Source: CAVOBC01 sp963693635
GTDB lineage: Bacteria; Pseudomonadota; Gammaproteobacteria; Pseudomonadales; Azotimanducaceae
DNA: 14,438 bases
Direction of reading: 5' to 3'
Assembly (NCBI GenBank): GCA_963693635.1
Contig: CAVOBC010000090.1
Location: 1-14,438, forward strand
Under the pieces are notes generated by a model, which saw only the letters and a program-made list of their open reading frames with translations, was not told the DNA's origin and searched no databases. The translations under genes were made by a program, and so were the position numbers. This document shows, piece after piece, positions 1 to 7,225 of this stretch; position 1 is the first letter of the stretch, and every line of letters begins with the position of its first letter.

Positions 1-46
1 CTGCATTGGTCCACTTGAGCCCCATTGGCGAGCCCGCGTGCACTCA

Positions 47-439
47 TCAGGATCGCCGATGCGGCGCGATGATACTGGACGCTATTTCCCGGCCCAGATG
101 CCGGCAGGCGAGCGGCCCCGGATGATAGCCATCGCTCGCGATCGTACGGGCATCTGGGCGTGGGGTCTCAAACCGCATTACGTTGCTTACATCTGCAAGC
201 CACACTATGGCGTGATCCAGCAGGCGGGAACGAACCCCGGCGACGAAGCGCAGTGGCTGCGGCAACAAGGGAAAGCCATCCATCAGTGGGACCGCCAGGA
301 AAACGATGGTGGCGTGGAAGCGCCGGGTCAACACTGCGGTTAGCGCGGCAAGTAACAATTGCCACTTGATCAGAGACGTCATCCGGGTGACGTCGTTGAC
401 GCCGACCGAGACGACCAGGTTTCGAATGCCACTTTGATA
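47..439 (-). pseudogene. SGNH/GDSL hydrolase, C-terminal fragment (N-terminal half missing)
   Basis: The minus frame from a TAG at 442-440 down to the stop near 47 encodes the second half of an SGNH-fold lipase/esterase. Visible landmarks are block III 'VSVGVNDVTR' (reverse of about 379-408), where Asn is an oxyanion residue, a 'FPLLPQPLR' segment typical of the family, and block V 'ASDGYHPG' near the C-terminus, carrying the catalytic Asp and His. The GDS block with the nucleophilic Ser should lie about 60-70 residues before block III, but the frame is closed at 440-442 and no GDS block is visible upstream. The first ATG in this frame (382) would begin after block III, so translation from it could not give an active enzyme. 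I infer a degraded gene. A full gene interrupted by several sequence errors is less likely. The family call is firm; the pseudogene call is good but not certain. Confidence 0.7.
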
Positions 440-668
440 CTAGACCCGGTGACTACTTCATGCAATTGCGCACGAATCGAACGGCCGAGGGGACCCGGTC
501 GCCTTGGATGATTTCCAGCGGACGACCCATCGCTGTTTGTTACACTGGCGGCGCAACCTGAGGACCGCCCATGCCTGCTTTCAGCGCTCATCACGTCCTC
601 TGGGACCCAATATGCAAGCGTCAGCCAATTGTCCATGGGCGTTTCTCTGCGATCACCGAAAGTACGAC

Positions 669-2753
669 ATGAACCTACCGTTCCCATTCGCTTTCCCGTT
701 CCCGAGTCTTCTGCCGTGGGTCAGGTCCATCGATGGTTTTCCGCCCGGCGTTCGCTGCTTGGGCCTCCCCTGTTCCTCGGCTTCCTGTTCGCTTCTTTCC
801 CGTTTGTTCCTTCCCCCCTGTTTTTTCCTTTCCGATCTCGTCCTTTCCAATCTCGTCCTTCTCTTGTCCAGTGTTCTCTTTTCCGGTGTTCTCTTTTCCG
901 GTGTTCTCTATGCCGCCTCGGGCCCGGACGATGCCTACGAATACAAGCACGGCATTTCGTTCATCGAGGAACTTAAATACCCACCGGACTTCGCCCACTT
1001 TGACTACGCGAACCCGGACGCGCCGCGGGGCGGGTTTCTGCGGTACCCCGCACTTGGCTCGTTCGACAGTTTCAACAACATGCTCGACAAGGGCATGGTC
1101 GCGTCCGGTTTTGACTTCCAGGGGCCCTTCTCACTGACCTATGACTCGTTGCTCACCCATACGGTTGACGAGACGGCAAGCTACTACGGTAGGCTCGCTG
1201 AAGGCGTGTGGATCAGTCCCGATTATCGGCAGATGGCGTTCAAGCTGCGTGAGGGCGCGTACTGGCATGACGGCCAGCCGATCACGGTTGACGATGTGCT
1301 ATTCACGTTCAGGACCTTCAAGGAACATGGTTCTGCCGGCATCAGGACCGCGTTGCTCGAACTGGAACAGGTGACCAGGATCGGTGAGCGGGAAATCCTG
1401 TTTGAGACTGATGGTGCCGCGGCGTCCAATCCGGTGCTGGCGTTCTCCATCGGCAGTTTCCCCATTTTGCCCGCTCATTACTGGAACAAGGCCGACAACG
1501 ACATCACGAAAACGACGGTTGAACCGCCCCTTGGAAGCGGCCCCTACCGCGTGAAGACCACCGAACTGGGGCGCTTCGTCCTGTACGAACGCGAAGACGA
1601 CTACTGGGGCAACGATGTGCCGGTGATGAAGGGCCGCTACAACTTCGGCCAAATCAAGGTCGACTACTTTCGTGACGAGGCGATCATGGTGGAGGCCTTA
1701 AAAGGCAATGCCATCGACATACGCCACGAGACCGTGTCAAAAGCCTGGGTCAATGAGTATGAGTTCCCGGCGCGTGACGCGGGCCTGTTCAATCGCGAAC
1801 TGGTCGACATCAATCGTCCGTGGGGTATGTGGTGGCCCGTCATCTGGAACCTTGAGCACGACAAGTTCCAGGACATCCGTGTGCGGGAGGCCCTCTGGCT
1901 GCTCAATGATTTCGAGTGGGAGAATCGTGTCCTGCTCTTTGGTTTTTACCTGAACGCAGACAGCTTTTTCTTCAACTCGGAAATGGCGCAGCAGGGCGGC
2001 TTGCCAACCGGGCGCGAGCTTGAGTTGCTCTCGCGTTTTAGAGGGGCTATACCCGAGCGCGTTTTCACCCAGCCCTGGCAGAATCCGAAGACCAGCGGAT
2101 ACGGACAGAACCGGGACAATGTGCGACGTGCACTTGCGCTTTTCGCCGAGGCCGGGTGGGAGGTCATTGACGGTGTCATGACGAACGTGAAGACCGGGGA
2201 TGTCTTCAGGATCGACTTCATCTTTGTCTCGCCAGCGCTGCTGCGCTCGAAGTTACCGTATATGAACATCCTGAACCGGGTTGGCATCGCGACGACGGCC
2301 CGGTCGCCAGAGGTGTCCAATTGGCTCCACCGCATGCGCAACGGCAAGTTTGACGGCGGCGCGGTCAACTACACACCGAGTAACTCGCCGGGCCTCGAAC
2401 TTCGAGATCGGTTCAGTACCCGGTCTGCAGATCAGCCGGTGGCCAACAACTGGACGAAGATTCGAAATCCGGTGGTCGATACGTTGATTGAAGAGGTTCT
2501 CGCCGCACGTGATGCAGATGCGTTCTACGCTGCGACGCGAGCACTCGATCGCGTCCTGCTCTGGAACTTCTACTACGTCAACGACATGGCGCAGCCGGGA
2601 TACCGGCTAGTCTGGTGGGATAAATTTGGTCGCCCGGACTCCGGACCCCTGCAGCGCGTGCCGTGGATTGATGTCTGGTGGTGGGACGAAGCGCGTGCTG
2701 CGCGAGTGAAAGCGGGGCTCGCGAACCTTCAGTCGGGGCAATCGCCGCAATAG
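669..2753 (+). CDS. yejA: YejA-like periplasmic peptide-binding protein (SBP family 5)
   Basis: Extracellular solute-binding protein of an oligopeptide ABC importer (SBP_bac_5, YejA/OppA type). The mature part begins near residue 84 (after 'VLYAA') and shows the family's start: 'YKHGISFIEELKYPPDF', then 'FDYANPDAPRGG', 'TYDSLL' and 'WHDGQPITVDDVLFTF'. The C-terminus 'VPWIDVWWWDE' matches YejA. The mature length of about 610 residues fits. The leader is odd. From the ATG at 669 it is about 83 residues, lacks a basic n-region, and ends in tandem pentapeptides (VLFSG, VLFSG, VLYAA) encoded by a 15-bp DNA repeat. The frame is open back to 504, so the start is uncertain; ATG 669 has only a weak GAAAG in front. 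A second forward frame over the same DNA (GTG at 716) encodes a more classical signal, 'VHRWFSARRSLLG' followed by hydrophobic residues. One base fewer in the repeats would join it to the mature protein. Function is secure; the N-terminus is not. Confidence 0.9.
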   Translation: MNLPFPFAFPFPSLLPWVRSIDGFPPGVRCLGLPCSSASCSLLSRLFLPPCFFLSDLVLSNLVLLLSSVLFSGVLFSGVLYAASGPDDAYEYKHGISFIEELKYPPDFAHFDYANPDAPRGGFLRYPALGSFDSFNNMLDKGMVASGFDFQGPFSLTYDSLLTHTVDETASYYGRLAEGVWISPDYRQMAFKLREGAYWHDGQPITVDDVLFTFRTFKEHGSAGIRTALLELEQVTRIGEREILFETDGAAASNPVLAFSIGSFPILPAHYWNKADNDITKTTVEPPLGSGPYRVKTTELGRFVLYEREDDYWGNDVPVMKGRYNFGQIKVDYFRDEAIMVEALKGNAIDIRHETVSKAWVNEYEFPARDAGLFNRELVDINRPWGMWWPVIWNLEHDKFQDIRVREALWLLNDFEWENRVLLFGFYLNADSFFFNSEMAQQGGLPTGRELELLSRFRGAIPERVFTQPWQNPKTSGYGQNRDNVRRALALFAEAGWEVIDGVMTNVKTGDVFRIDFIFVSPALLRSKLPYMNILNRVGIATTARSPEVSNWLHRMRNGKFDGGAVNYTPSNSPGLELRDRFSTRSADQPVANNWTKIRNPVVDTLIEEVLAARDADAFYAATRALDRVLLWNFYYVNDMAQPGYRLVWWDKFGRPDSGPLQRVPWIDVWWWDEARAARVKAGLANLQSGQSPQ
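826..916 (+). repeat. 15-bp tandem repeats inside the yejA leader
   Basis: Six consecutive pyrimidine-rich units. TCCTTTCCGATCTCG (826-840) and TCCTTTCCAATCTCG (841-855) differ by one base. A 16-nt unit follows (856-871). TGTTCTCTTTTCCGG occurs twice, identically (872-886, 887-901), then a partial copy TGTTCTCTATGCCGC (902-916). Being almost free of purines, the array has no stop codon in any of the three forward frames. In the yejA frame it encodes the hydrophobic end of the signal peptide. The single 16-nt unit shifts frame relative to a pure 15-nt array. Confidence 0.85.
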
Positions 2754-3071
2754 AGGCATCGCCGCGTTAGAGGTAAATAGTGTGCGGAAGCAAGCGGATC
2801 CACCTGACAGTTCCTCGTCGGTCGCGATTGATCGCATCGGTGCACAAACCCGTACCCAAACCCGCGCAGAAGGGGCGTCCCAAGCCTGGCATGGAGTCTT
2901 CACGCTCGCGCTGTCGTGACGGCGACAGTGCGACGAGCCACCCGCGACGCGGTTCTGCTACCATCGACCACGCGCATCGACATACGCGTCAGGTCACCAC
3001 GAGTGTGTTCGGACGGATGAGCGCATCAAAAATAACAACGGCGTCGAACAGCCGCTAAGGGGGGTCGCTCT
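2754..3071. other. 318-nt gap between yejA and yejB; no gene recognised
   Basis: No convincing coding sequence. A purine-rich run AAGGGGGG (3057-3064), ending 7 nt before the GTG at 3072, is the probable ribosome binding site of yejB. TGCTACCAT near 2956-2964 resembles an extended -10 element, but I find no good -35, so a separate yejB promoter is only possible. The gap is longer than usual inside a yej operon. I see no obvious terminator. Confidence 0.4.
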
Positions 3072-4166
3072 GTGGGCCGGTACATAATCAAGCGGCTTGC
3101 GCTCATTTTGCCGACGCTTCTCGGCGTCATCATGATCAACTTCGTGATTGTGCAGTTCGCGCCGGGCGGCCCGGTGGAGCAGATCATTGCGCAGGTCACG
3201 GCTGGCAATCTCTCGACGACTTCGGGCATATCCGGTGGCGGTGACTCGGGCGTGCAAAGCAACGCGGCCGATACGGGTGCGAGCAGCCAGGACCTTGGCA
3301 GCTACGGTCTCGACCCGGCGCTGATCGCGGACCTTGAGAAACAGTTCGGGTTCGACAAACCTGCCCATGAGCGTTTTTTCAACATGGTGGTCAACTACGC
3401 GCAGTTCGACTTTGGTACCAGTTTCTTTCAGGACCGCCCGGTCCTTGAGCTAGTGGCCGAACGCATCCCGGTATCGATCTCGCTGGGTCTTTGGTCCGTG
3501 CTGTTGATCTACGGCATCTCGATCCCGCTCGGCATTGCCAAAGCGGTGCGTGATGGTTCCCGGTTCGACATCTGGACGAGTTCTGTCATCTTCGTTGGCT
3601 ACGCCGTACCCGGATTCCTGTTTGCGATCATCCTGATCGTGCTGTTTGCCGGCGGCAATTACTTTGACATTTTCCCCTTGCGTGGCCTCACGTCAGACGA
3701 CTGGGAGGCAATGAGCTGGCCAAATCGCATTCTCGATTACTTCTGGCATCTGGCGCTGCCCCTTGCGGCGCTGACGATCGGCGGCTTTGCGACGCTGACA
3801 ATGCTCACCAAGAATTCATTCCTTGAGGAGATCAACAAGCAGTTCGTGTTGACCGCCAGGGCCAAGGGTCTGGCTGAAAATCGAGTACTCTACGGACACG
3901 TCTTCCGCAACTCGATGCTGATCGTGATCGCAGGATTCCCCAGCGCGTTCATCGGCATTTTCTATACCGGCTCGCTCTTGATCGAAGTCATTTTCTCACT
4001 GGACGGGATGGGCCTCCTTAGCTACGAAGCCTTGATCAAGCGCGACTACCCGATACTGTTTGGCACCATGTTCATCTTTACCTTGATCGGTCTCGTGATG
4101 CATCTGATCGGTGATATCACCTACACCCTGGTTGATCCAAGGATCGACTTCGAGACGAGGGAGTGA
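3072..4166 (+). CDS. yejB: YejB-like ABC peptide importer permease
   Basis: Inner-membrane permease subunit of the Yej-type oligopeptide importer (DppB/OppB family, 364 aa, usual length). 'MGRYIIKRLALILPTLLGV' is the typical start, with a first membrane helix at about residues 8-29 containing 'QFAPGGPVEQ'. A Gly/Ser-rich periplasmic stretch follows (about 45-75), then 'DFGTSFFQDRPV'. Further helices lie at about 135-157, 170-193, 226-246, 283-305 and 330-350. The EAA loop that docks on the ATPase is at about 252-281 and includes 'TARAKGLAENRVLYGHVF'. The start is a GTG with a strong Shine-Dalgarno (AAGGGGGG). Its stop is 4 nt before the yejE start, indicating co-translation. It should form a heterodimer with YejE. 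Confidence 0.93.
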   Translation: MGRYIIKRLALILPTLLGVIMINFVIVQFAPGGPVEQIIAQVTAGNLSTTSGISGGGDSGVQSNAADTGASSQDLGSYGLDPALIADLEKQFGFDKPAHERFFNMVVNYAQFDFGTSFFQDRPVLELVAERIPVSISLGLWSVLLIYGISIPLGIAKAVRDGSRFDIWTSSVIFVGYAVPGFLFAIILIVLFAGGNYFDIFPLRGLTSDDWEAMSWPNRILDYFWHLALPLAALTIGGFATLTMLTKNSFLEEINKQFVLTARAKGLAENRVLYGHVFRNSMLIVIAGFPSAFIGIFYTGSLLIEVIFSLDGMGLLSYEALIKRDYPILFGTMFIFTLIGLVMHLIGDITYTLVDPRIDFETRE

Positions 4167-4170
4167 GGTT

Positions 4171-5214
4171 GTGAACCTGAATCCGGTCAACCGTCGCCGA
4201 CTGAATCAATTCAAGGCAAATCGCCGGGGATATTACTCGTTGTGGATCTTCATGATCCTCTTCACGACATCACTCTTTGCCGAGTTTATCGCAAACAACA
4301 AGCCATTCTTGATGATGCATAACAGCGAACTCTGGTTCCCGGTCTTTTTCGTGTACACCGAGCAGGATCTGGGTGGAGAACTTCCTGTCGAAGCCCAGTA
4401 CTGGGACCCGTACGTACGAGATCTGGTCGAGGCGTCCGGAGGCTGGATGATTTGGCCGATCGTTCCCTATTCGTATCACACCTCCGATCTGTATATCGAG
4501 TCTGCGGCACCGGCCGCGCCAAGCGCGCAGCACTGGCTCGGAACAGACGACGCTGGAAAAGACACCGTTGCACGACTGATCTATGGCTTCAGGCTGTCGG
4601 TTTTGTTTGGGCTGACGCTCACCCTGATGAGTTCTATTATTGGCGTCACTATCGGTGCCATGCAGGGCTACTTCGGCGGCCTCGTTGATCTCGTTGGCCA
4701 GCGCTTCGTCGAGATCTGGGCCGGGCTCCCAATCCTGCTCATGTTGATCATTCTTGCGAGCGTGGTCGAGCCCAATGTCTATTGGTTGCTCGGGATTCTG
4801 ACCATGTTTAGCTGGATGCCGCTCGTTGGCGTGGTGCGTGCGGAGGTTCTGCGCACGCGCAACTTTGAATATGTGCGTGCGGCCCGGGCACTCGGCGTCA
4901 ATCACCGCGATATGTTGAGGCGTCACGTACTGCCGAATGCGATGGTTGCCACGCTCACGTTCGTGCCGTTCATTCTGAGTGGTGCGGTGACGATGCTGAC
5001 AGCCCTCGATTTTCTCGGATTTGGCCTGCCAGCCGGATCACCGTCGCTCGGGGAGTTGCTGGCCCAGGGTAAGGCGAATCTGCATGCGCCGTGGCTGGGG
5101 CTCACGGGCTTTATCACGCTCGCGGTGATGTTGACGTTGCTGATTTTCGTGGGGGAGGGTGTTCGCGACGCTTTTGATCCGCGCAAGACGCTTGCGGGCG
5201 AAAATCCGACCTGA
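4171..5214 (+). CDS. yejE: YejE-like ABC peptide importer permease
   Basis: Second inner-membrane permease of the importer (DppC/OppC family, 347 aa from GTG 4171). I chose GTG 4171 because 'NLNPVNRRRLNQFKANRRG' is the conserved YejE start. It sits 4 nt after the yejB stop with GAGG just upstream. An ATG at 4111, inside yejB, would add a foreign extension. The first helix is at about 22-40. A long periplasmic segment follows, ending in 'HWLGTDDAGKDTVARLIYG' (121-139), the standard OppC-type motif. The EAA loop is at about 225-258, including 'YVRAARALGVNHRDMLRRH'. The protein ends '...GEGVRDAFDPRKTL' as in the family. Normally yejF (two-domain ATPase) follows directly; here a repeat block and a MaoC gene follow instead. 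Confidence 0.93.
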   Translation: MNLNPVNRRRLNQFKANRRGYYSLWIFMILFTTSLFAEFIANNKPFLMMHNSELWFPVFFVYTEQDLGGELPVEAQYWDPYVRDLVEASGGWMIWPIVPYSYHTSDLYIESAAPAAPSAQHWLGTDDAGKDTVARLIYGFRLSVLFGLTLTLMSSIIGVTIGAMQGYFGGLVDLVGQRFVEIWAGLPILLMLIILASVVEPNVYWLLGILTMFSWMPLVGVVRAEVLRTRNFEYVRAARALGVNHRDMLRRHVLPNAMVATLTFVPFILSGAVTMLTALDFLGFGLPAGSPSLGELLAQGKANLHAPWLGLTGFITLAVMLTLLIFVGEGVRDAFDPRKTLAGENPT

Positions 5215-5256
5215 GCGTCAAGGCGTGCAAATTCACGGCGGGCCTCGTCAATGCCA

Positions 5257-5330
5257 GGTTTTATCAACTCGGGTTTCATGAACCCGGGCCTTATCAACCC
5301 CGGGGCCTTATCAACCCGGGGCCTTATCAA
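5257..5330 (+). repeat. Degenerate 15-16-bp tandem repeat after yejE
   Basis: About five units between yejE and the MaoC gene: GGTTTTATCAACTCG (5257-5271), GGTTTCATGAACCCG (5272-5286), then three copies of a GGCCTTATCAACCC core (5287-5300, 5304-5317 and a partial at 5320-5330) spaced about 16 nt apart. The units overlap short palindromes (CCCGGG, CCCCGGGG), so the transcript could also fold. No coding sequence covers the array. Confidence 0.8.
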
Positions 5331-5365
5331 AAACAAAGGTGCCAAAGCACGACAGGGAATTAACG

Positions 5366-5842
5366 ATGAGTGACGCGCTTGAAAACGCATACGAGGTCAT
5401 GAAGGGACGGATCGGTGAACAGACGAGCCAGAGCGAGTGGTTTGAAGTCACCCAGGAGCGGATCAACGACTTTGCCGACGTGACGATGGATCATCAATGG
5501 ATCCACATTGATGTTGAAAAAGCAAAAGCCGGGCCATTTGGTGCGCCGATCGCGCATGGGCAGCTGACGCTTTCGATCATGGGTCATCTTCCCAAAGCCG
5601 CTGCGGTGGCGAACGAGGGTCCAAAACTTGAAGGACAAAAGCTGTCGATCAACTACGGTTTCGACAAGGTTCGGTTTCCGGCTCCGGTGCCGGCTGGGGC
5701 GAAAATCAGGACCACGGGGACACTCAAGCGGGTTGAGATCAAGGGCGGGATGATAGAGACGATGAACGAGTTAGTCGTCGAGGTGGACGGTCAGACGAAA
5801 CCCGTTTGCGTCGCCGAGAGTCTGGGCCGTATGGTCTTCTAG
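5366..5842 (+). CDS. MaoC-type (R)-specific enoyl-CoA hydratase
   Basis: Single hot-dog-domain hydratase, 158 aa from ATG 5366 (AGGGAA lies about 8 nt upstream). It is predicted to add water to trans-2-enoyl-CoA, giving (R)-3-hydroxyacyl-CoA in the cytoplasm. The hydratase-2 signature is present at residues 36-50, 'FADVTMDHQWIHIDV', with the catalytic Asp42 and His47, followed by 'GPFGAPIAHGQLTLS' (56-70). This 'DHQWIH' variant is typical of NodN-like and mycobacterial Rv0130-like members. 'NYGFDKVRFPAPVPAGAKIR' is the usual later strand and loop. The N-terminal 20 residues look helical. The protein sits about 150 nt after yejE, beyond a repeat array, so shared transcription is uncertain. Substrate chain length cannot be read from the sequence. 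Confidence 0.88.
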   Translation: MSDALENAYEVMKGRIGEQTSQSEWFEVTQERINDFADVTMDHQWIHIDVEKAKAGPFGAPIAHGQLTLSIMGHLPKAAAVANEGPKLEGQKLSINYGFDKVRFPAPVPAGAKIRTTGTLKRVEIKGGMIETMNELVVEVDGQTKPVCVAESLGRMVF

Positions 5843-5853
5843 CAGCATCTCAC

Positions 5854-5905
5854 GGTGCCGGATTGCCGCGCTGTCGCGCAGGGAACACCGCGGCACCTTC
5901 TTTAG
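5854..5905 (+). terminator. Possible transcription terminator after the MaoC gene
   Basis: GGTGCCG (5854-5860) pairs with CGGCACC (5891-5897). Inside, CGCGC and GCGCG around TGTC (about 5868-5878) form a second small stem. TTCTTT follows immediately. It lies 11 nt after the MaoC stop. The U-run is interrupted and the outer loop is large, so this is a moderate candidate only. Confidence 0.35.
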
Positions 5906-5936
5906 TTCCATGAAAGGGCTTTAGTTCCATGAAAGG
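5900..5936. repeat. Direct repeat, 18 bp, two perfect copies
   Basis: CTTTAGTTCCATGAAAGG occurs at 5900-5917 and again at 5919-5936, one base apart. The second copy runs into the first hairpin of the non-coding block. Confidence 0.85.
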
Positions 5937-6115
5937 CTGCTGAAAAAGCAGCCTGCTAGACCGATACATGGATTTCACGTTCGCTTCGCGAGCGGGCTGA
6001 GGCCCGCGACTCTGAAAAAGTGCAGGAAAGCACTTTTGCAGCACCCTGTTAGCTAGTGCCTGTCCCAGAACTCCGTTCTGGGCGGGCACTGGCGTGCGGT
6101 GCAGGGATGCACCGC
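5935..6115. repeat. Cluster of consecutive hairpins (REP-like non-coding block)
   Basis: Six inverted repeats in 180 nt. (1) GGCTGCT/AGCAGCC, 5935-5953. (2) CGCT/AGCG, 5982-5994. (3) GCGGGC/GCCCGC, 5992-6007, which shares bases with (2), so only one can form. (4) AAAAGTGC/GCACTTTT, 6016-6037. (5) AGTGCC...CCCAGAAC with GTTCTGGG...GGCACT, 6055-6090, a long stem with a small internal loop. (6) GCGGTGCA/TGCACCGC with loop GGGA, 6096-6115. No open frame with coding character crosses the block. Such clusters suggest REP/BIME-type elements, a structured RNA, or overlapping terminators for the converging MaoC and crotonase genes. The sequence alone does not decide. Confidence 0.7.
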
Positions 6116-6127
6116 CATTTTCTGAAG

Positions 6128-6187
6128 GTCTCTTTTCTGCAAGCTTCTTTTCTGCAAGCCTCTTGTCTGCAGGCCTCTTTCTTGCAA
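6128..6187. repeat. 15-bp tandem repeat, four degenerate copies
   Basis: GTCTCTTTTCTGCAA (6128-6142), GCTTCTTTTCTGCAA (6143-6157), GCCTCTTGTCTGCAG (6158-6172) and GCCTCTTTCTTGCAA (6173-6187) follow each other without gaps. Non-coding; immediately right of the hairpin cluster. Confidence 0.88.
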
Positions 6188-6197
6188 GATCATGCGA

Positions 6198-6259
6198 GGT
6201 TTGCTTGCAAACCGACTCCCAAGAATTGTCTTCGATGACAATTCTTGGGACAGGAACCC
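6198..6259. repeat. Palindromic dispersed repeat, copy 1
   Basis: A short stem GGTTTGC/GCAAACC (6198-6213) is followed by a perfect 13-bp stem, CCCAAGAATTGTC (6218-6230) and GACAATTCTTGGG (6237-6249), around the loop TTCGAT. A diverged copy lies at 10381-10436 with the same order of elements. The element begins only a few bases beyond the stop of the minus-strand enoyl-CoA hydratase, so its stem would be in that gene's 3' transcript end. No U-tract is present. Confidence 0.85.
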
Positions 6260-6262
6260 GCT

Positions 6263-7036
6263 CTACTTGCCGGTCCAGTTTGGTGGCCGCTTCTCAAGGA
6301 ATGCGGAAATGCCTTCCTTTTTGTCCTCGGTCTGCATGAGCGCACCGTGCGCGAACTTCTCGAGCGCAAGGCCTGTCGCCAGTGATCCCTCCATGCCGTG
6401 GTGGACCATTGCTTTCATGAATTGCGGCACAAACGGCGCGAATGAGGCCAGGTGGTCGGCCATTTTTGTGACCTCGGCCATGAGCGCGTCAGGTTCAACC
6501 AGGCGCGTGACAAGGCCAATCCGAAGGGCGTGATCGGCATCGATGGCTTCGCCCATCAAGAGCATTTCCATGCCCCAGCCACGTCCGACGATGCGTGGCA
6601 GCCGTGCGGTCGCGCCGCCGCCGGGAATGATGCCGATCTTGCCTTCTGGCGTTGCGAACTGCGAGCGTGGGGTCGCCACTCTGAGATCACAACCGAGCGC
6701 TATCTCCAGACCGCCACCCATGCAAATGCCATCAATGGCAGCGATCGTAGGCTTCGGATTCTTCTCTAGCTGGTCGGCGAGACCCTGAACGATCGGTTCG
6801 AGTGCTTTTCCAAGATCCCGGTGCTTGACCTCGTTCAGATCCGACCCGGAAGCAAATGCTCGGCCGCCAGCACCCGTGATGCAAATGACTCGAATGCTGT
6901 CGTCCACGATTGCCTGGTTGACCGCCGTGTGCAGTTCATCGAGCGTCGCGAGGGAAACCGCGTTGTGCTTTTCTGGCCGATTGATCGTGATCACCGCGAG
7001 GGGCGATTGGTCACGGTAGGTTACGTTTGGCTCCAT
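6263..7036 (-). CDS. Enoyl-CoA hydratase (crotonase family)
   Basis: Crotonase-fold enoyl-CoA hydratase/isomerase, 257 aa from ATG 7036, the family's usual length. CoA and oxyanion-hole segments are visible: 'RAFASGSDLNEV' (59-70) and 'GICMGGGLEIALGCDLRVA' (103-121). Both catalytic glutamates of true hydratases are in place with the correct 20-residue spacing: Glu111 (in GGGLE, rat Glu144) and Glu131 (in ATPEGK, rat Glu164). 'IPGGGATARLPRIVG' follows. It therefore should hydrate trans-2-enoyl-CoA to (S)-3-hydroxyacyl-CoA in beta-oxidation-like pathways. An in-frame ATG at 7087 would add 17 residues. Neither start has a clear Shine-Dalgarno; I prefer 7036 because 'NVTYRDQSPLAVITINRPEKHNA' fits the family's N-terminus. 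Substrate is unknown. Confidence 0.9.
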   Translation of the reverse strand: MEPNVTYRDQSPLAVITINRPEKHNAVSLATLDELHTAVNQAIVDDSIRVICITGAGGRAFASGSDLNEVKHRDLGKALEPIVQGLADQLEKNPKPTIAAIDGICMGGGLEIALGCDLRVATPRSQFATPEGKIGIIPGGGATARLPRIVGRGWGMEMLLMGEAIDADHALRIGLVTRLVEPDALMAEVTKMADHLASFAPFVPQFMKAMVHHGMEGSLATGLALEKFAHGALMQTEDKKEGISAFLEKRPPNWTGK

Positions 7037-7225
7037 GGGCGCTCGCGCGAGGTGCAAAAATGGCCGGGAAATATACCGCAACCCCATGGTTCACGTCATT
7101 GATTCAAATGTGAAAGGATCGCCGGCGTCGACGGGTTTCTGAAATGTGCTCTCTTGCACCTTCACCTTGGCCGCTTGGCCGCGCTGAAGGCGTCCTGTTC
7201 CTGCCCGTTTATGCGGCCGCGGGCC

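Noticed and set aside
653..998. Minus-strand frames rich in Lys, Glu, Arg and Gly opposite the yejA leader
   Set aside because: They are the complement of the pyrimidine-rich repeat; the regular Lys/Glu composition follows from the array and there is no start signal or domain.
4270..4926. 218-codon minus-strand open frame opposite yejE
   Set aside because: Lies fully antisense to a conserved permease and has no recognisable motif; explained by codon bias of the plus-strand gene.
5257..6187. CRISPR-like array
   Set aside because: Repeats are 15-16 bp, contiguous, without spacers, and no cas gene is near.
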